This document shows positions 19,942-28,650 of a stretch of 64,000 bases of DNA, one piece after another. The notes beneath the pieces were generated by a model. It was not told where the DNA came from. It saw nothing but the letters and a program-made list of their open reading frames with translations, and made no database searches. How positions within the stretch are numbered: position 1 is the first letter of the stretch; each line of letters begins with the position of its first letter. The DNA lies in NCBI GenBank assembly GCA_045600905.1, contig JAZRYT010000134.1, positions 6,508 to 70,507 on the forward strand, read 5' to 3'. The stretch is from F23-D06 sp045600905. GTDB lineage: Bacteria > Bacteroidota > Bacteroidia > Bacteroidales > WCHB1-69. Made by a program: the position numbers and the translations under genes.

Positions 19942-20020
19942 ATTGATAATATTGAATTTGTTGAATGGAAAATTCAAAAAAAAGATAAAAGAGGCGATGA
20001 ATGTGAAATTGATAATATTG
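19942..20020. promoter_or_regulatory. Two direct copies of ATTGATAATATTG upstream of hcp
   Basis: Identical 13-mers occur at 19942-19954 and 20008-20020, 66 nt apart, in the hcp upstream region. A third copy lies just before ftsI (35342-35354). Binding by a Crp/Fnr-type nitrosative-stress regulator such as HcpR is possible but not shown. Confidence 0.4.
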
Positions 20021-20112
20021 TTGTCTGCTAAAATGTGAACGTTAGCCTATGTCAGCTCTAATTTAGTTAGTGCAACAAAATAACACAAATATTGGATACA
20101 AATAGATAATTG

Positions 20113-21669
20113 TTAACTGTAAATTGTTTTCCACTCGTCGATATTCCGTGCGGCGGTGCTGTAGTTCACGCCGATTTTCATCAGGGTGCGCGTGTCGCTC
20201 TGGAAGCGGTCGGCGTAGCCTTTTTCGTCGATTTGGGCGAGGGCTTCTTCCGCCGACTTGTTGAACTTGAACTCGAAGATATAGACGTAGTCCTTGGTCT
20301 GCACGGTCATATCCATACGTCCCTTGTTGGTGTGCTCCTCGATTTGCACGTGGTAGCCGCACAGGGCGGTGAGGATGAACATCACGCTCTGGAAGTGGCG
20401 TTCCTGCTCGGGTTCGAGCTCGTAGGGGCAGGCGCTGAGAAAGGATTGCAGGCGTTCCATAAAGCCCTCGATGTCGCCCTCGCGCAGGGAGCGCACGAAG
20501 CGGCTGATCTCGAAAACCGAGCCTACGGCATCCACGTTGGTGTAGCTCGGAATGAGAAAGCGAACAAATCCCTGTTTGACCTCCTTGTTGGGGAAACCGA
20601 GGCGGTAGAGCCCGAAGTCGCTGTCATAGCCCTTGATGGTCAGGTAACCACTTTGATAGATGACGGGCAACGGGTTGGTGGAGGCGATATCGACGCTGTT
20701 GAGCACGTCGCTGACGACCTCCTCTTCCTCAATGTGTGCGAGATTGTAATGGTGCTGCTTGAGGAGCTCCATCAGATACGTCGGGGTGCCAGTCTCGAAC
20801 CAGTAGTAGTCGATTGCTCGGCTCGCAAAGGCATTGAGCAGGCTGAACGGATTATAAACGCCAGGCAGTTTTTCTTTGCAGAAGTGGTAGCCGTCATAGT
20901 TCTCGCGAAGGGCGGCGTAGGTTTCGTCGATGGTCATATTCTGGGCTTCCGCAAGTTCGGAGACTTCACCTTGGAAGTTCGTGCGAAGCTCCTGCTCGGT
21001 GATGCCGCAAATGTCATAAAACTGTGAGAGCATAGAGATGTCCCGCAGGTTGTTGAGGTCGCTGAAGACGCTGACCTTGCCGAACTTGGTGACACCCGTG
21101 AGGAAGGCGAACCGGATGCAGCCGTCCATTGACTTGAGCGCTCCGTAGAAGCCCTTGAGCGTGGCGCGGTAGGCATCCTGCAGTTCCACATTGCCGATGG
21201 CCTGCAGCAGCGGCTTGTCGTATTCATCCACCAGAATCACCACCTGGCGGCCGGTCTTCTCGTAAGCCAAACGTATTATCTGGGTGAAACGTTCTTCAAG
21301 GCTGCGGCTCTGATAGGTGTCGCCGTATTTTGCCTCCCAAAATTCCAAGTGCTTGTTCAGCTCGGCATCCAAACTCTCCTTCGTGGAATAGTTGCGCGTG
21401 TTCAAATCCAAATGCAGGATGGGGTATTCGGTCCAGTCTTTTTCGAGTTGAGCGATAGCGAGTCCGTCGAAAAGCTCGCGTTTGCCCTGGAAGTATGATT
21501 CTATGGTGTTTAACAATAGGCTCTTCCCGAATCGGCGCGGACGCGACAGGAAGTAGTAGCAGCCACTTGAAACCATCTCGTAGATACGAGCGGTTTTATC
21601 TATATAAAGGTAGCCTTCTGTTCTAAGCTTCTCAAAATTCTGTATGCCAATCGGTAGTTTCTGTCCCAT
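20113..21669 (-). CDS. PF09820-type AAA-ATPase-like protein with C-terminal PD-(D/E)XK nuclease-like domain
   Basis: 518 residues from the ATG giving MGQKLPIGIQNFEKLR; a TTG nine codons upstream would fall inside the -7 box. The Walker A-type motif is SRPRRFGKSLLLNT and Walker B is VVILVDEYDKPLL. The middle region contains FAFLTGVTKFGKVSVFSDLNNL. The C-terminal ~110 residues hold FEFKFNKSAEEALAQI followed by KGYADRF, the DUF1703 PD-(D/E)XK-like signature. The family is widespread and multicopy in Bacteroidales; its function is unknown, with mobile-element or defence roles often suspected. It borders the FISUMP island and has its own promoter-like box. Confidence 0.88.
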   Translation of the reverse strand: MGQKLPIGIQNFEKLRTEGYLYIDKTARIYEMVSSGCYYFLSRPRRFGKSLLLNTIESYFQGKRELFDGLAIAQLEKDWTEYPILHLDLNTRNYSTKESLDAELNKHLEFWEAKYGDTYQSRSLEERFTQIIRLAYEKTGRQVVILVDEYDKPLLQAIGNVELQDAYRATLKGFYGALKSMDGCIRFAFLTGVTKFGKVSVFSDLNNLRDISMLSQFYDICGITEQELRTNFQGEVSELAEAQNMTIDETYAALRENYDGYHFCKEKLPGVYNPFSLLNAFASRAIDYYWFETGTPTYLMELLKQHHYNLAHIEEEEVVSDVLNSVDIASTNPLPVIYQSGYLTIKGYDSDFGLYRLGFPNKEVKQGFVRFLIPSYTNVDAVGSVFEISRFVRSLREGDIEGFMERLQSFLSACPYELEPEQERHFQSVMFILTALCGYHVQIEEHTNKGRMDMTVQTKDYVYIFEFKFNKSAEEALAQIDEKGYADRFQSDTRTLMKIGVNYSTAARNIDEWKTIYS

Positions 21670-21693
21670 AGTCGTGCTGATTTTAAAGAAGCG

Positions 21694-21701
21694 CAAAAAT
21701 A
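21694..21701 (-). promoter_or_regulatory. -7 box (TATTTTTG on the minus strand) for the ATPase/nuclease gene
   Basis: This is an exact TAnnTTTG match 24 nt upstream of the chosen ATG. It supports the ATG at 21669 over the upstream TTG. Confidence 0.55.
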
Positions 21702-21896
21702 CACTTTTTAGCGAACAGGGAACAGATTAGAAGTGATGTTTTCAGGTTCCACCGCACAAAAACAGGTGAAATCATCGAGAAGTGCAAGTTGTTGCTAAGT
21801 TATTTATTAACAAAGGTTTGTAATTTTTCTACAACCAAAAATCAAGAATAATCTGCGGAAATAAGGTTTTACACTTTTTCGTTTTCATAAAAAACC

Positions 21897-21904
21897 TATC
21901 TTTG
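21897..21904 (+). promoter_or_regulatory. -7 box (TATCTTTG) for the FISUMP locus
   Basis: This is an exact TAnnTTTG match followed by C, in an AT-rich context. It is the best promoter candidate for the two FISUMP genes. Confidence 0.5.
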
Positions 21905-22011
21905 CAACTTTCAAAAAATTTATGCCTATACGTAGAAAAAACAACTAAAAATATTCAGTTATAAAAGCGTTTTTGCTTTTCTTTTGTGCCTGAAACTTCC
22001 ACAAATTTAAT

Positions 22012-22077
22012 CGTACAACAAAAAGAAGGTAAGAAAACGCTCACGAGCAATCGTGGGCTTTCTTTGTTTGTTGTACG
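22012..22077. repeat. Inverted-repeat element, copy A (left of FISUMP genes)
   Basis: The outer arms are CGTACAACAAA / TTTGTTGTACG. The inner stem GCTCACGA-GCAA-TCGTGGGC has a GNRA-type loop and is followed by a T-rich run. A further CTTCCAC/GTGGAAG pair lies outside (21996 and 22082). A related element lies in opposite orientation at 28651-28710. Confidence 0.8.
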
Positions 22078-22178
22078 GGTGGTGGAAGACCTAAGGCATA
22101 ATAAATAGAGTTCACGATTTTTTATTGTGTGAATTTTTGGAAAAGCAAAAACTTGAAAATCCAAAAACACACAGTACA

Positions 22179-23348
22179 ATGAAAAAAATCTTTATTTTAC
22201 TTCTGATGTTTGTCTTCCTGCTGTCGTTGCGGGCGCAGACGGACTTTGCGCGCGCTGTAGTTCCCACGGGTGGGCAGGCGGGCAATGTCTCCTATTCTTT
22301 TGGTCAGACTTTCGCACAACAGAAAAAAAGTGCATCCGGCTCCGAAGTAACAGAGGGTGTGCAGCAGGCGCAGATACTATATAATAATATGGTACTTGAC
22401 GGCTGCCAGAACGAACCCGCCGTTATGCTTCCGAAAATTACCGAAAGCACAGGCTTCTTTCAAGGATTCGACAATACAATGACTTTCAATGGCGTAGTCC
22501 TGCACGTGCTGCCCGCCGGACATTATGACTCCACGGGCGTGAATGGCCGCCACTACAGCTGGAACGCCTCGTTCAATTACGACAGCGTGACCACCCTCCT
22601 GCTCGACGTGTGGCCCATCTACGAAATGAATGACACCATTTCCCTATCTCAAACTGAAATGATAATACGGGAACTTTCCCAAGGCTCCAATGGACCCCAA
22701 TTCCTGACTACCATCCACGGCTGTGACAGCATTGTCTATTACTACGTTCTGACCTGCGGTGAGCAGATTGCTGATGCAGACGGAAATCACTACAACACAC
22801 TCTCCATTGGGCCAGACTGCTGGATGCGGCAAAACCTGCAAACCCAGCATTATGCCAATGGCGATACGGTGGTCGGCAATATGATATACAGTTCCCTTGA
22901 TTACCCGGATGAGGCCGCCAATCTCGAGCAGTACGGCCGCCTCTATACGTGGTACTCTGCCGTGAGACTCCCCGAGAACTCTACCAATGTGCCGGAGACC
23001 GACTTGAACGGCTTTGTACAGGGCATCTGTCCTGATGGCTGGCATATTCCCACAGAGGAAAATATGGCAGCACTGGCCGACCTCGGCGCGCCCGCACTGA
23101 AGAGTACCGTCCTATGGCTGCAGCCCGGCAACAACAGCACGGGCTTTACCGTCTATCCCGCCGGCCTCTACAATCCCAACACGAACCGCTTCGAGAACCT
23201 GCTCGGCGAAACTCGCTACTGGACGGGAACTGCTCCCACAACGGCCACAGCAGTGAACGGCGCAATCACCAACGGCTGTGAAGAATTTCTCCTCGACAGC
23301 CAAACCAAAAACTACGGTTTCTCCGTGAGATGCGTGAAAAACAATTGA
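22179..23348 (+). CDS. Secreted FISUMP-domain protein
   Basis: 389 residues from the ATG opening the signal peptide MKKIFILLLMFVFLLSLRAQ. Residues ~20-60 (VVPTGGQAGNVSYSFGQTFA, EGVQQAQI) resemble a module found at the N-terminus of many secreted Bacteroidota proteins. The C-terminal ~200 residues are a FISUMP (Fibrobacter succinogenes major paralogous) domain: YNTLSIGPDCWMRQNLQT, GRLYTWYSA, GICPDGWHIPTEENM, and the final YGFSVRCVKNN. The biochemical function of FISUMP domains is unknown; they are secreted or surface-exposed. Heptamer repeats separate it by 76 nt from the larger FISUMP gene, probably co-transcribed. Confidence 0.88.
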   Translation: MKKIFILLLMFVFLLSLRAQTDFARAVVPTGGQAGNVSYSFGQTFAQQKKSASGSEVTEGVQQAQILYNNMVLDGCQNEPAVMLPKITESTGFFQGFDNTMTFNGVVLHVLPAGHYDSTGVNGRHYSWNASFNYDSVTTLLLDVWPIYEMNDTISLSQTEMIIRELSQGSNGPQFLTTIHGCDSIVYYYVLTCGEQIADADGNHYNTLSIGPDCWMRQNLQTQHYANGDTVVGNMIYSSLDYPDEAANLEQYGRLYTWYSAVRLPENSTNVPETDLNGFVQGICPDGWHIPTEENMAALADLGAPALKSTVLWLQPGNNSTGFTVYPAGLYNPNTNRFENLLGETRYWTGTAPTTATAVNGAITNGCEEFLLDSQTKNYGFSVRCVKNN

Positions 23349-23416
23349 CAATTTACAATTTACAATTGACTTGGACAATTTGCACATTTACACATTAACA
23401 CATTTGCACATTAAAA
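23341..23416. repeat. Heptamer/octamer tandem repeats (ACAATTT, then TTTGCACA)
   Basis: A 7-bp array (ACAATTT/ACAATTG) overlaps the stop codon of the first FISUMP gene. It passes into an 8-bp array (TTTGCACA, TTTACACA, TTAACACA) that fills the whole spacer before the next ATG. Confidence 0.85.
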
Positions 23417-23424
23417 CAACGTTT

Positions 23425-26400
23425 ATGAAAAGATTAGTGACTTTTTTTGCCGTGCTGCTTTTGGTGGTGACGGCGTGGGCGCAAAACCCCAAACTGACAT
23501 ATCAGGCCGTGGTGCGTGACAATGCAAATATGCTTTTAACTAATGGCACAGTTGATGTCACAATCAGCGTTTTGCGTACGGACAACTCCCTGCAATATAC
23601 GCAGTCGTTTGACAATGTCCCAACCAACCAAAACGGCTTGTTTACCCTCTTTTTCGGCGGTGAGAGCGGCTGGGACAATGTGAATTGGATCCATTCCAAA
23701 ATCGCGGTGGCCATTACCCTGCCGGACCACTCCGTGGTAAAAGACACCACGGACGTGAACGCCGTGCCGCTCGCTATCAGTACGATAAATTCTGGGACGG
23801 CGGGTCCGTCAACGCAGGTGCAAAGCGATTGGGCCCAGACCGACCAGTACGATCCCTCTTTTATCCAAAACAAACCTGACATTGGAGAATCTCTGAATAC
23901 TGTCCTTGTTAACGGACAATATGTGACTATTACGATGATGGATGGCCGACACTACCTGACCTCCGATAGCGCCGTGATTGTAAATATGCGGAACAATATC
24001 AGCAACAATACGACCAATATTGCGGCGAATACGACAAATATTAGCAACAATACGGCGAATATTGAGACAAATATTGCCAATATCGCGACTAATACAACGA
24101 ATATTGCAGCGAACACTACCAATATCGAGACAAACACAACGAATATCAGCAACAATACTACCAATATTAGCAACAATACGGCGAATATTGAGACAAATAC
24201 GACCAATATCAGCAGCAACACCGCCCATATTGCGACCAATACGACCAATATTAACAATCTGATACTGCATACCCAAAAGGTCGCCATTCGCGACAGTGTG
24301 GCAGGCCAGATTCACGACAGTATCGCCGCCATTGGCGCAACGATTACTCAAAACCACACCCACACCAATATGTCCGTGCTGAGTGCGACCACGGCTCCTT
24401 TCACCACGGCCAACAAGGCGACCTTGGACAGCCTCGCCGCCGCCGGCGCCGAACAAAACGTACAGGCCGATTGGAATGAGACCAATGCTGCCAATGATGC
24501 CTTTATCCGTAACAAACCGGTTATAACGGACACGGTGAACAACATCCTTACCAGCCGTCACTACCTGACCTCCGACAGCGCTGTGATCGTAAATATGCAA
24601 GGTTCCATCAGCAACAATACGACCCTTATCAGCAACAATACAACCAATATCAGCAACAATACGACGAATATTAGCAATAACACGACGAATATCGCGGCCA
24701 ATACAACGAACATTGCAACAAACACGACTAATATCAGCAACAACACTACCAATATTGCGGCAAATACGACGAATATTAGCAACAACACGACAAAAATCAA
24801 CAACAATACGGCGAATATTGCAACCAATACGACCAATATTAGTAACAACACTACCAATATTGCAGCGAATACGACGAATATTAACAATCTGATACTGCAT
24901 ACCAAGAAGGCTGCCATTCGCGACAGTGTGGCTGGTCAGATTCACGACAGTATTGCCGCCAACAACTTGGTGACAATAAATAACAACCAGACCATTTCCG
25001 GTGATAAGACCTTTACTGGCACGAATGACTTCACCCGGGGCACTACCACTGTTGCCTCCGGTTTCACCATAGGCACCACCACGATTGCCAATTGCAATAA
25101 CGTGGCGGTGAATGCCTGCGACCTCTTGGCGGTTTTTGACAGCATCCAGCGCAGAATGGACAATATGGAGGCGGTTATTGCGGACTTGCAAGACGAGGTG
25201 TCCAATCTTCGTGATTCTTTGAGAATTTTGCGTGGTGATAGCATTCCTAAACTTCCCACAGTCTCCACGTCATCCGTGACCGGCATTACGGAGACGACCG
25301 CCACCTGCGGCGGCAACGTGACGGCCGACGGCGGTGCGGATGTCACCGCGCGCGGCGTGTGCTGGAGCACGAACGCGAACCCGACCATAAGCGGCAGCCA
25401 TTCCACGGACGGCACAGGCACGGGCAGCTTCACCTCCTCCATCACGGGCCTGACCGCCAACACCACCTACCACGTGCGCGCCTACGCCACCAACAGCGAG
25501 GGCACGGCGTACGGCGATGAGCTGAGCTTCACGACGCAGAACACCACGCCCGTCACCCCGGTTGACGGCCAACCCTGCCCGGGAGCGGCAACGGTGAAGG
25601 ATTATGACAACAACACCTACAATACGGTGCAGATAGGCAACCAGTGCTGGATGAAGCAGAACTTGAAGACCACGCACTACAGCGATGGCACCAGTATTTC
25701 GTTGGGCAGCAGCACGAGCGAAACTACGGCCTATCGCTATAACCCCGACGGCAACAGCAGCAACGTAAGCACATACGGATATCTGTACAACTGGAAGGCG
25801 GTGATGCGCAACTCCTCCTCCAGCAGCAACAACCCGAGCGGGGTGCAGGGCATCTGCCCCACGGGCTGGCACGTTCCCTCTGATGCGGAGTGGACGCAGC
25901 TGACGACGTATGTTAAGTCACAGCAGGAATACGTTTGCGAAGGTTGTTCTGGAACAGATGACGGGTCGTACACCCATTGCATAGCCAAGGCCTTGGCCTC
26001 CACCACGGGCTGGAGAAGCAATACCTCTTCAGGTTGTAATGCGGGCAATACGGGCGATAAATCTAACGCCACGGGCTTTTCGGCCGTTCCCGCTGGCTTC
26101 TACTTCGGCAGCTACTCCACTTTCGGCGACAACGCCTCCTTCTGGAGTTCTTCCCAGTACGATAGCGACGGCGCGTGCTACTGGTACCTGAACTACGTCA
26201 ACACCGGCGTGAAACGCGCCAACAGCGGTAAGGACCACGGCTTTTCGGTCCGTTGCCTCAGGGACGAGGCCGGCGGCTCTACAGCGTCCCTTCCCACAGT
26301 CTCCACGTCATCCGTGACCGGCATTACGGAGACGACCGCCACCTGCGGTGGCAACGTGACGGCCGACGGCGGTGCGGATGTCACCGCGCGCGGCGTGTGC

Positions 26401-28605
26401 TGGAGCACAAACGCGAACCCGACCATAAGCGGCAGCCATTCCACGGACGGCACAGGCACGGGCAGCTTCACCTCCTCCATCACGGGCCTGACCGCCAACA
26501 CCACCTACCACGTGCGCGCCTACGCCACCAACAGCGAGGGCACGGCCTACGGCGAGGAGGTGAGCTTCACGAGCAAGAAAAGTTCGTATAGCGACTGTGG
26601 CCCATTGCCTTGTCCGGCACCGGCCACCTCAATGATTGTTGATACAGTGTATCAATTTGATTCAATTCTCTATAATGGCCTACACTTTGAGTACGATAGT
26701 GATGGTCATATAATCGGCGCATCACAATACAAAGGTACCGAACTCGCGATAAAATGTGGCTGGATCTATAAATTCAATGTCGTTGCTGGCGGCATATATG
26801 AATGGAATACGGATGTGAGCCACGGGCGAGTTTCCACCATTGGTGATGTGCTGAGAACAAGAATCACACTATTTTATGATGATTTTCAAACATACGCCAC
26901 AGCATCACAATCGGCGGTTAATACAGAAGTGGATGGCTGCAAGGCGGCCGGCTTAGCTTGGAAAGCCAATTATACGGGTACCGTAGGTGTGATGGTGACC
27001 AGAGGAGATCAGGGGATTGGCTCGGATGACGATTTTTGTGCCTGCAATGAAGACTCTCTATATTTGAGATTTGACAAGCTGAAAGAACCTAATACTACGA
27101 GCTTTTTTGTCTGGGGCCGTTATGGAACTTCCGATACTTTGCCTTGCGACAATGCAATCCACTATATCTATGACTCCGGATTAAATTCAATGCAATCAAA
27201 TGCTACAGGAGACTATTCCAATAATGAAAATGGTTATTTGGTTTTGTATCCCGGCGATGTGCGTTCAAAATTGAAATTGTGGGGCGCTTGTAAAATGCAA
27301 GTGGGGGACACGCTATTTATTTACAATGGAGACATATCCTCCAATCCAAACATTCTGCCCTTTAGCACTATAACGGGTCAAGATGACGCTTTAGGTAGTG
27401 AAGCAAATCCGATTTTCATATCTCAAATTGCTGGACAACCGATATCTTTACGTATGCAGTCAGACTCTTCTTGTACACTTGCTGGTTTGACTTTGAAAGC
27501 CAAATGCTGTCTGGTTGTCGAATTGCCCACAGTCTCCACGTCATCCGTGACCGGCATTACGGAGACGACCGCCACCTGCGGCGGCAACGTGACGGCCGAC
27601 GGCGGCGCGGGTGTCACCGCGCGCGGCGTGTGCTGGAGCACGGATGCGAACCCGACCATAGGCGGCAGCCACACCACGGACGGCACTGGCACGGGCAGCT
27701 TCACCTCCACCATCACGGGCCTGACCGCCGGCACCACCTACCACGTGCGCGCCTACGCCACCAACAGCGAGGGCACGGCGTACGGCGAAGATGTGAGCTT
27801 TACGACGCAGAACACCACGCCCGTCACCCCGGTTGATGGCCAACCCTGCCTAGGTGCGTCCACGGTTACCGACCACCAGGGCAACGTGTACAACACGGTG
27901 CAGATTGGTAGCCAGTGCTGGACGAAGGAGAATATGCGCTGCACCACCTCCCCGAGCACGAGAACAACCATTCTGGAGGCCACTCCGAGCAGTTTTTCCT
28001 ACACGGGCAAGAAGGCTTACTACGTGGACGGCAGTTCCTCCAATACTTCCACCTACGGTTTGCTGTACAACTGGAATGCGGCGGTGGACACTTTCAACAC
28101 CTCATACGAAGAAACATCTACGAATACTTCCTCCGACTATGCGGTTAATGTCACCTTCAGTGGCAAGCGCCGGGGCATCTGTCCCACGGGCTGGCACGTG
28201 CCGAGCGATGCGGAGTGGACGCAGCTGACGACGTATGTTAAGTCACAGCCGGAATACGTTTGCGAAGGTTGTTCTGTAACGGATGATGTTTATTACACCT
28301 ATTGCATTGCCAAGGCCTTGGCCTCCGTTACGGGTTGGAGCAGTTATCCGGGAATATCCTCTGATAGGGATTGTTATCCCGGCTATTCCCCGTCCCTCAA
28401 CAACGCCACGGGCTTTTCGGCCGTTCCCGCTGGCGGCTACGGCGGCAGATACTACGATTTCGGTGTCGGCGCCGACTTCTGGAGTTCTACCCAGGTCGAT
28501 AGCGGCGGCGCGTACTCCCGGTGCCTGCGCTATTACAGTACCTACGTGTACCGCAACAGCGGCACTAAGTACAACGGCTTTTCGGTCCGTTGCCTCAGGG
28601 ACTAA
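23425..28605 (+). CDS. Large modular FISUMP surface protein with two IxxNTT trimeric coiled-coil stalks
   Basis: 1726 residues with signal peptide MKRLVTFFAVLLLVVTAWAQ. The order is: an N-terminal module (YQAVVRDNANMLLTNGTV; ~20-140); a tail-fibre-like QSDWAQTDQYDPSFIQNKP; stalk 1 of about 12 heptads (~191-278); AIRDSVAGQIHDSIAA; stalk 2 of about 13 heptads (~394-488); and the same neck again. A coiled coil follows near 570-600, then Fn3-like repeat 1 (~610-710), FISUMP 1 (~712-947), Fn3-like 2 (~956-1050), a CUB-like region (~1052-1365), Fn3-like 3 (~1367-1470) and FISUMP 2 (~1473-1726). Heptads such as ISNNTTN and IAANTTN match the N@d pattern known from trimeric autotransporter adhesin stalks. 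This suggests a trimeric fibre displaying FISUMP heads. No T9SS tail was seen. Confidence 0.88.
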   Translation: MKRLVTFFAVLLLVVTAWAQNPKLTYQAVVRDNANMLLTNGTVDVTISVLRTDNSLQYTQSFDNVPTNQNGLFTLFFGGESGWDNVNWIHSKIAVAITLPDHSVVKDTTDVNAVPLAISTINSGTAGPSTQVQSDWAQTDQYDPSFIQNKPDIGESLNTVLVNGQYVTITMMDGRHYLTSDSAVIVNMRNNISNNTTNIAANTTNISNNTANIETNIANIATNTTNIAANTTNIETNTTNISNNTTNISNNTANIETNTTNISSNTAHIATNTTNINNLILHTQKVAIRDSVAGQIHDSIAAIGATITQNHTHTNMSVLSATTAPFTTANKATLDSLAAAGAEQNVQADWNETNAANDAFIRNKPVITDTVNNILTSRHYLTSDSAVIVNMQGSISNNTTLISNNTTNISNNTTNISNNTTNIAANTTNIATNTTNISNNTTNIAANTTNISNNTTKINNNTANIATNTTNISNNTTNIAANTTNINNLILHTKKAAIRDSVAGQIHDSIAANNLVTINNNQTISGDKTFTGTNDFTRGTTTVASGFTIGTTTIANCNNVAVNACDLLAVFDSIQRRMDNMEAVIADLQDEVSNLRDSLRILRGDSIPKLPTVSTSSVTGITETTATCGGNVTADGGADVTARGVCWSTNANPTISGSHSTDGTGTGSFTSSITGLTANTTYHVRAYATNSEGTAYGDELSFTTQNTTPVTPVDGQPCPGAATVKDYDNNTYNTVQIGNQCWMKQNLKTTHYSDGTSISLGSSTSETTAYRYNPDGNSSNVSTYGYLYNWKAVMRNSSSSSNNPSGVQGICPTGWHVPSDAEWTQLTTYVKSQQEYVCEGCSGTDDGSYTHCIAKALASTTGWRSNTSSGCNAGNTGDKSNATGFSAVPAGFYFGSYSTFGDNASFWSSSQYDSDGACYWYLNYVNTGVKRANSGKDHGFSVRCLRDEAGGSTASLPTVSTSSVTGITETTATCGGNVTADGGADVTARGVCWSTNANPTISGSHSTDGTGTGSFTSSITGLTANTTYHVRAYATNSEGTAYGEEVSFTSKKSSYSDCGPLPCPAPATSMIVDTVYQFDSILYNGLHFEYDSDGHIIGASQYKGTELAIKCGWIYKFNVVAGGIYEWNTDVSHGRVSTIGDVLRTRITLFYDDFQTYATASQSAVNTEVDGCKAAGLAWKANYTGTVGVMVTRGDQGIGSDDDFCACNEDSLYLRFDKLKEPNTTSFFVWGRYGTSDTLPCDNAIHYIYDSGLNSMQSNATGDYSNNENGYLVLYPGDVRSKLKLWGACKMQVGDTLFIYNGDISSNPNILPFSTITGQDDALGSEANPIFISQIAGQPISLRMQSDSSCTLAGLTLKAKCCLVVELPTVSTSSVTGITETTATCGGNVTADGGAGVTARGVCWSTDANPTIGGSHTTDGTGTGSFTSTITGLTAGTTYHVRAYATNSEGTAYGEDVSFTTQNTTPVTPVDGQPCLGASTVTDHQGNVYNTVQIGSQCWTKENMRCTTSPSTRTTILEATPSSFSYTGKKAYYVDGSSSNTSTYGLLYNWNAAVDTFNTSYEETSTNTSSDYAVNVTFSGKRRGICPTGWHVPSDAEWTQLTTYVKSQPEYVCEGCSVTDDVYYTYCIAKALASVTGWSSYPGISSDRDCYPGYSPSLNNATGFSAVPAGGYGGRYYDFGVGADFWSSTQVDSGGAYSRCLRYYSTYVYRNSGTKYNGFSVRCLRD
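23995..24258 (+). repeat. 21-bp in-frame repeat array encoding stalk 1 heptads
   Basis: About 12 units of 21 nt encode heptads such as NISNNTT, NIAANTT and NIETNTT. In-frame slippage would change stalk length without shifting the frame. Confidence 0.9.
24604..24888 (+). repeat. 21-bp in-frame repeat array encoding stalk 2 heptads
   Basis: About 13 units of 21 nt encode NISNNTT/NIAANTT heptads. It is related to stalk 1, and both are followed by the same AIRDSVAGQIHDSIAA segment. Confidence 0.9.
25252..25560 (+). repeat. GC-rich direct repeat, copy 1 (Fn3-like domain)
   Basis: The first of three nearly identical ~285-310-bp repeats encoding TVSTSSVTGITETTATCGGN ... YHVRAYATNSEGTAYG. Copies 1 and 2 differ at only a handful of bases; copy 3 (27523) differs at more. 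The repeats are visibly richer in G+C than flanking sequence. Confidence 0.92.
26290..26573 (+). repeat. GC-rich direct repeat, copy 2 (Fn3-like domain)
   Basis: Almost base-for-base identical to the copy at 25252. It separates FISUMP domain 1 from the unique CUB-like region. Confidence 0.92.
27523..27845 (+). repeat. GC-rich direct repeat, copy 3 (Fn3-like domain)
   Basis: The same module with more substitutions than copies 1 and 2 show between them. Identity with copy 1 extends through TTQNTTPVTPVDGQPC into the second FISUMP domain. Confidence 0.9.
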
Positions 28606-28650
28606 AACAATGAACAATTTACAATTAACAATTTACAATTGGGGAATTTC

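Larger units (their letters stand above)
21702..22178. other. Intergenic region and long leader of the FISUMP locus
   Basis: About 480 nt have no gene. A perfect -7 box TATCTTTG lies at 21897-21904, which would give a 5' leader of roughly 270 nt. The leader holds a small hairpin (AAAAGC/GCTTTT, 21963-21980) and a long inverted repeat (22012-22077). No known riboswitch was recognised. Confidence 0.6.

Noticed and set aside
20110..21027. Plus-strand ORF of 305 codons opposite the ATPase/nuclease gene
   Set aside because: The minus-strand frame has intact Walker and nuclease motifs; the plus-strand translation is repetitive Val/Ala/Gly without any known domain.
22012..22077. Integron attC site
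   Set aside because: The ends (GTACAAC / GTTGTAC) do not fit the RYYYAAC/GTTRRRY rule and no integrase is present.
23809..25191. Minus-strand ORF of 460 codons across the stalk repeats
   Set aside because: It is a mirror of the 21-bp repeats and has no family motif; the plus-strand protein has a signal peptide and recognisable domains.
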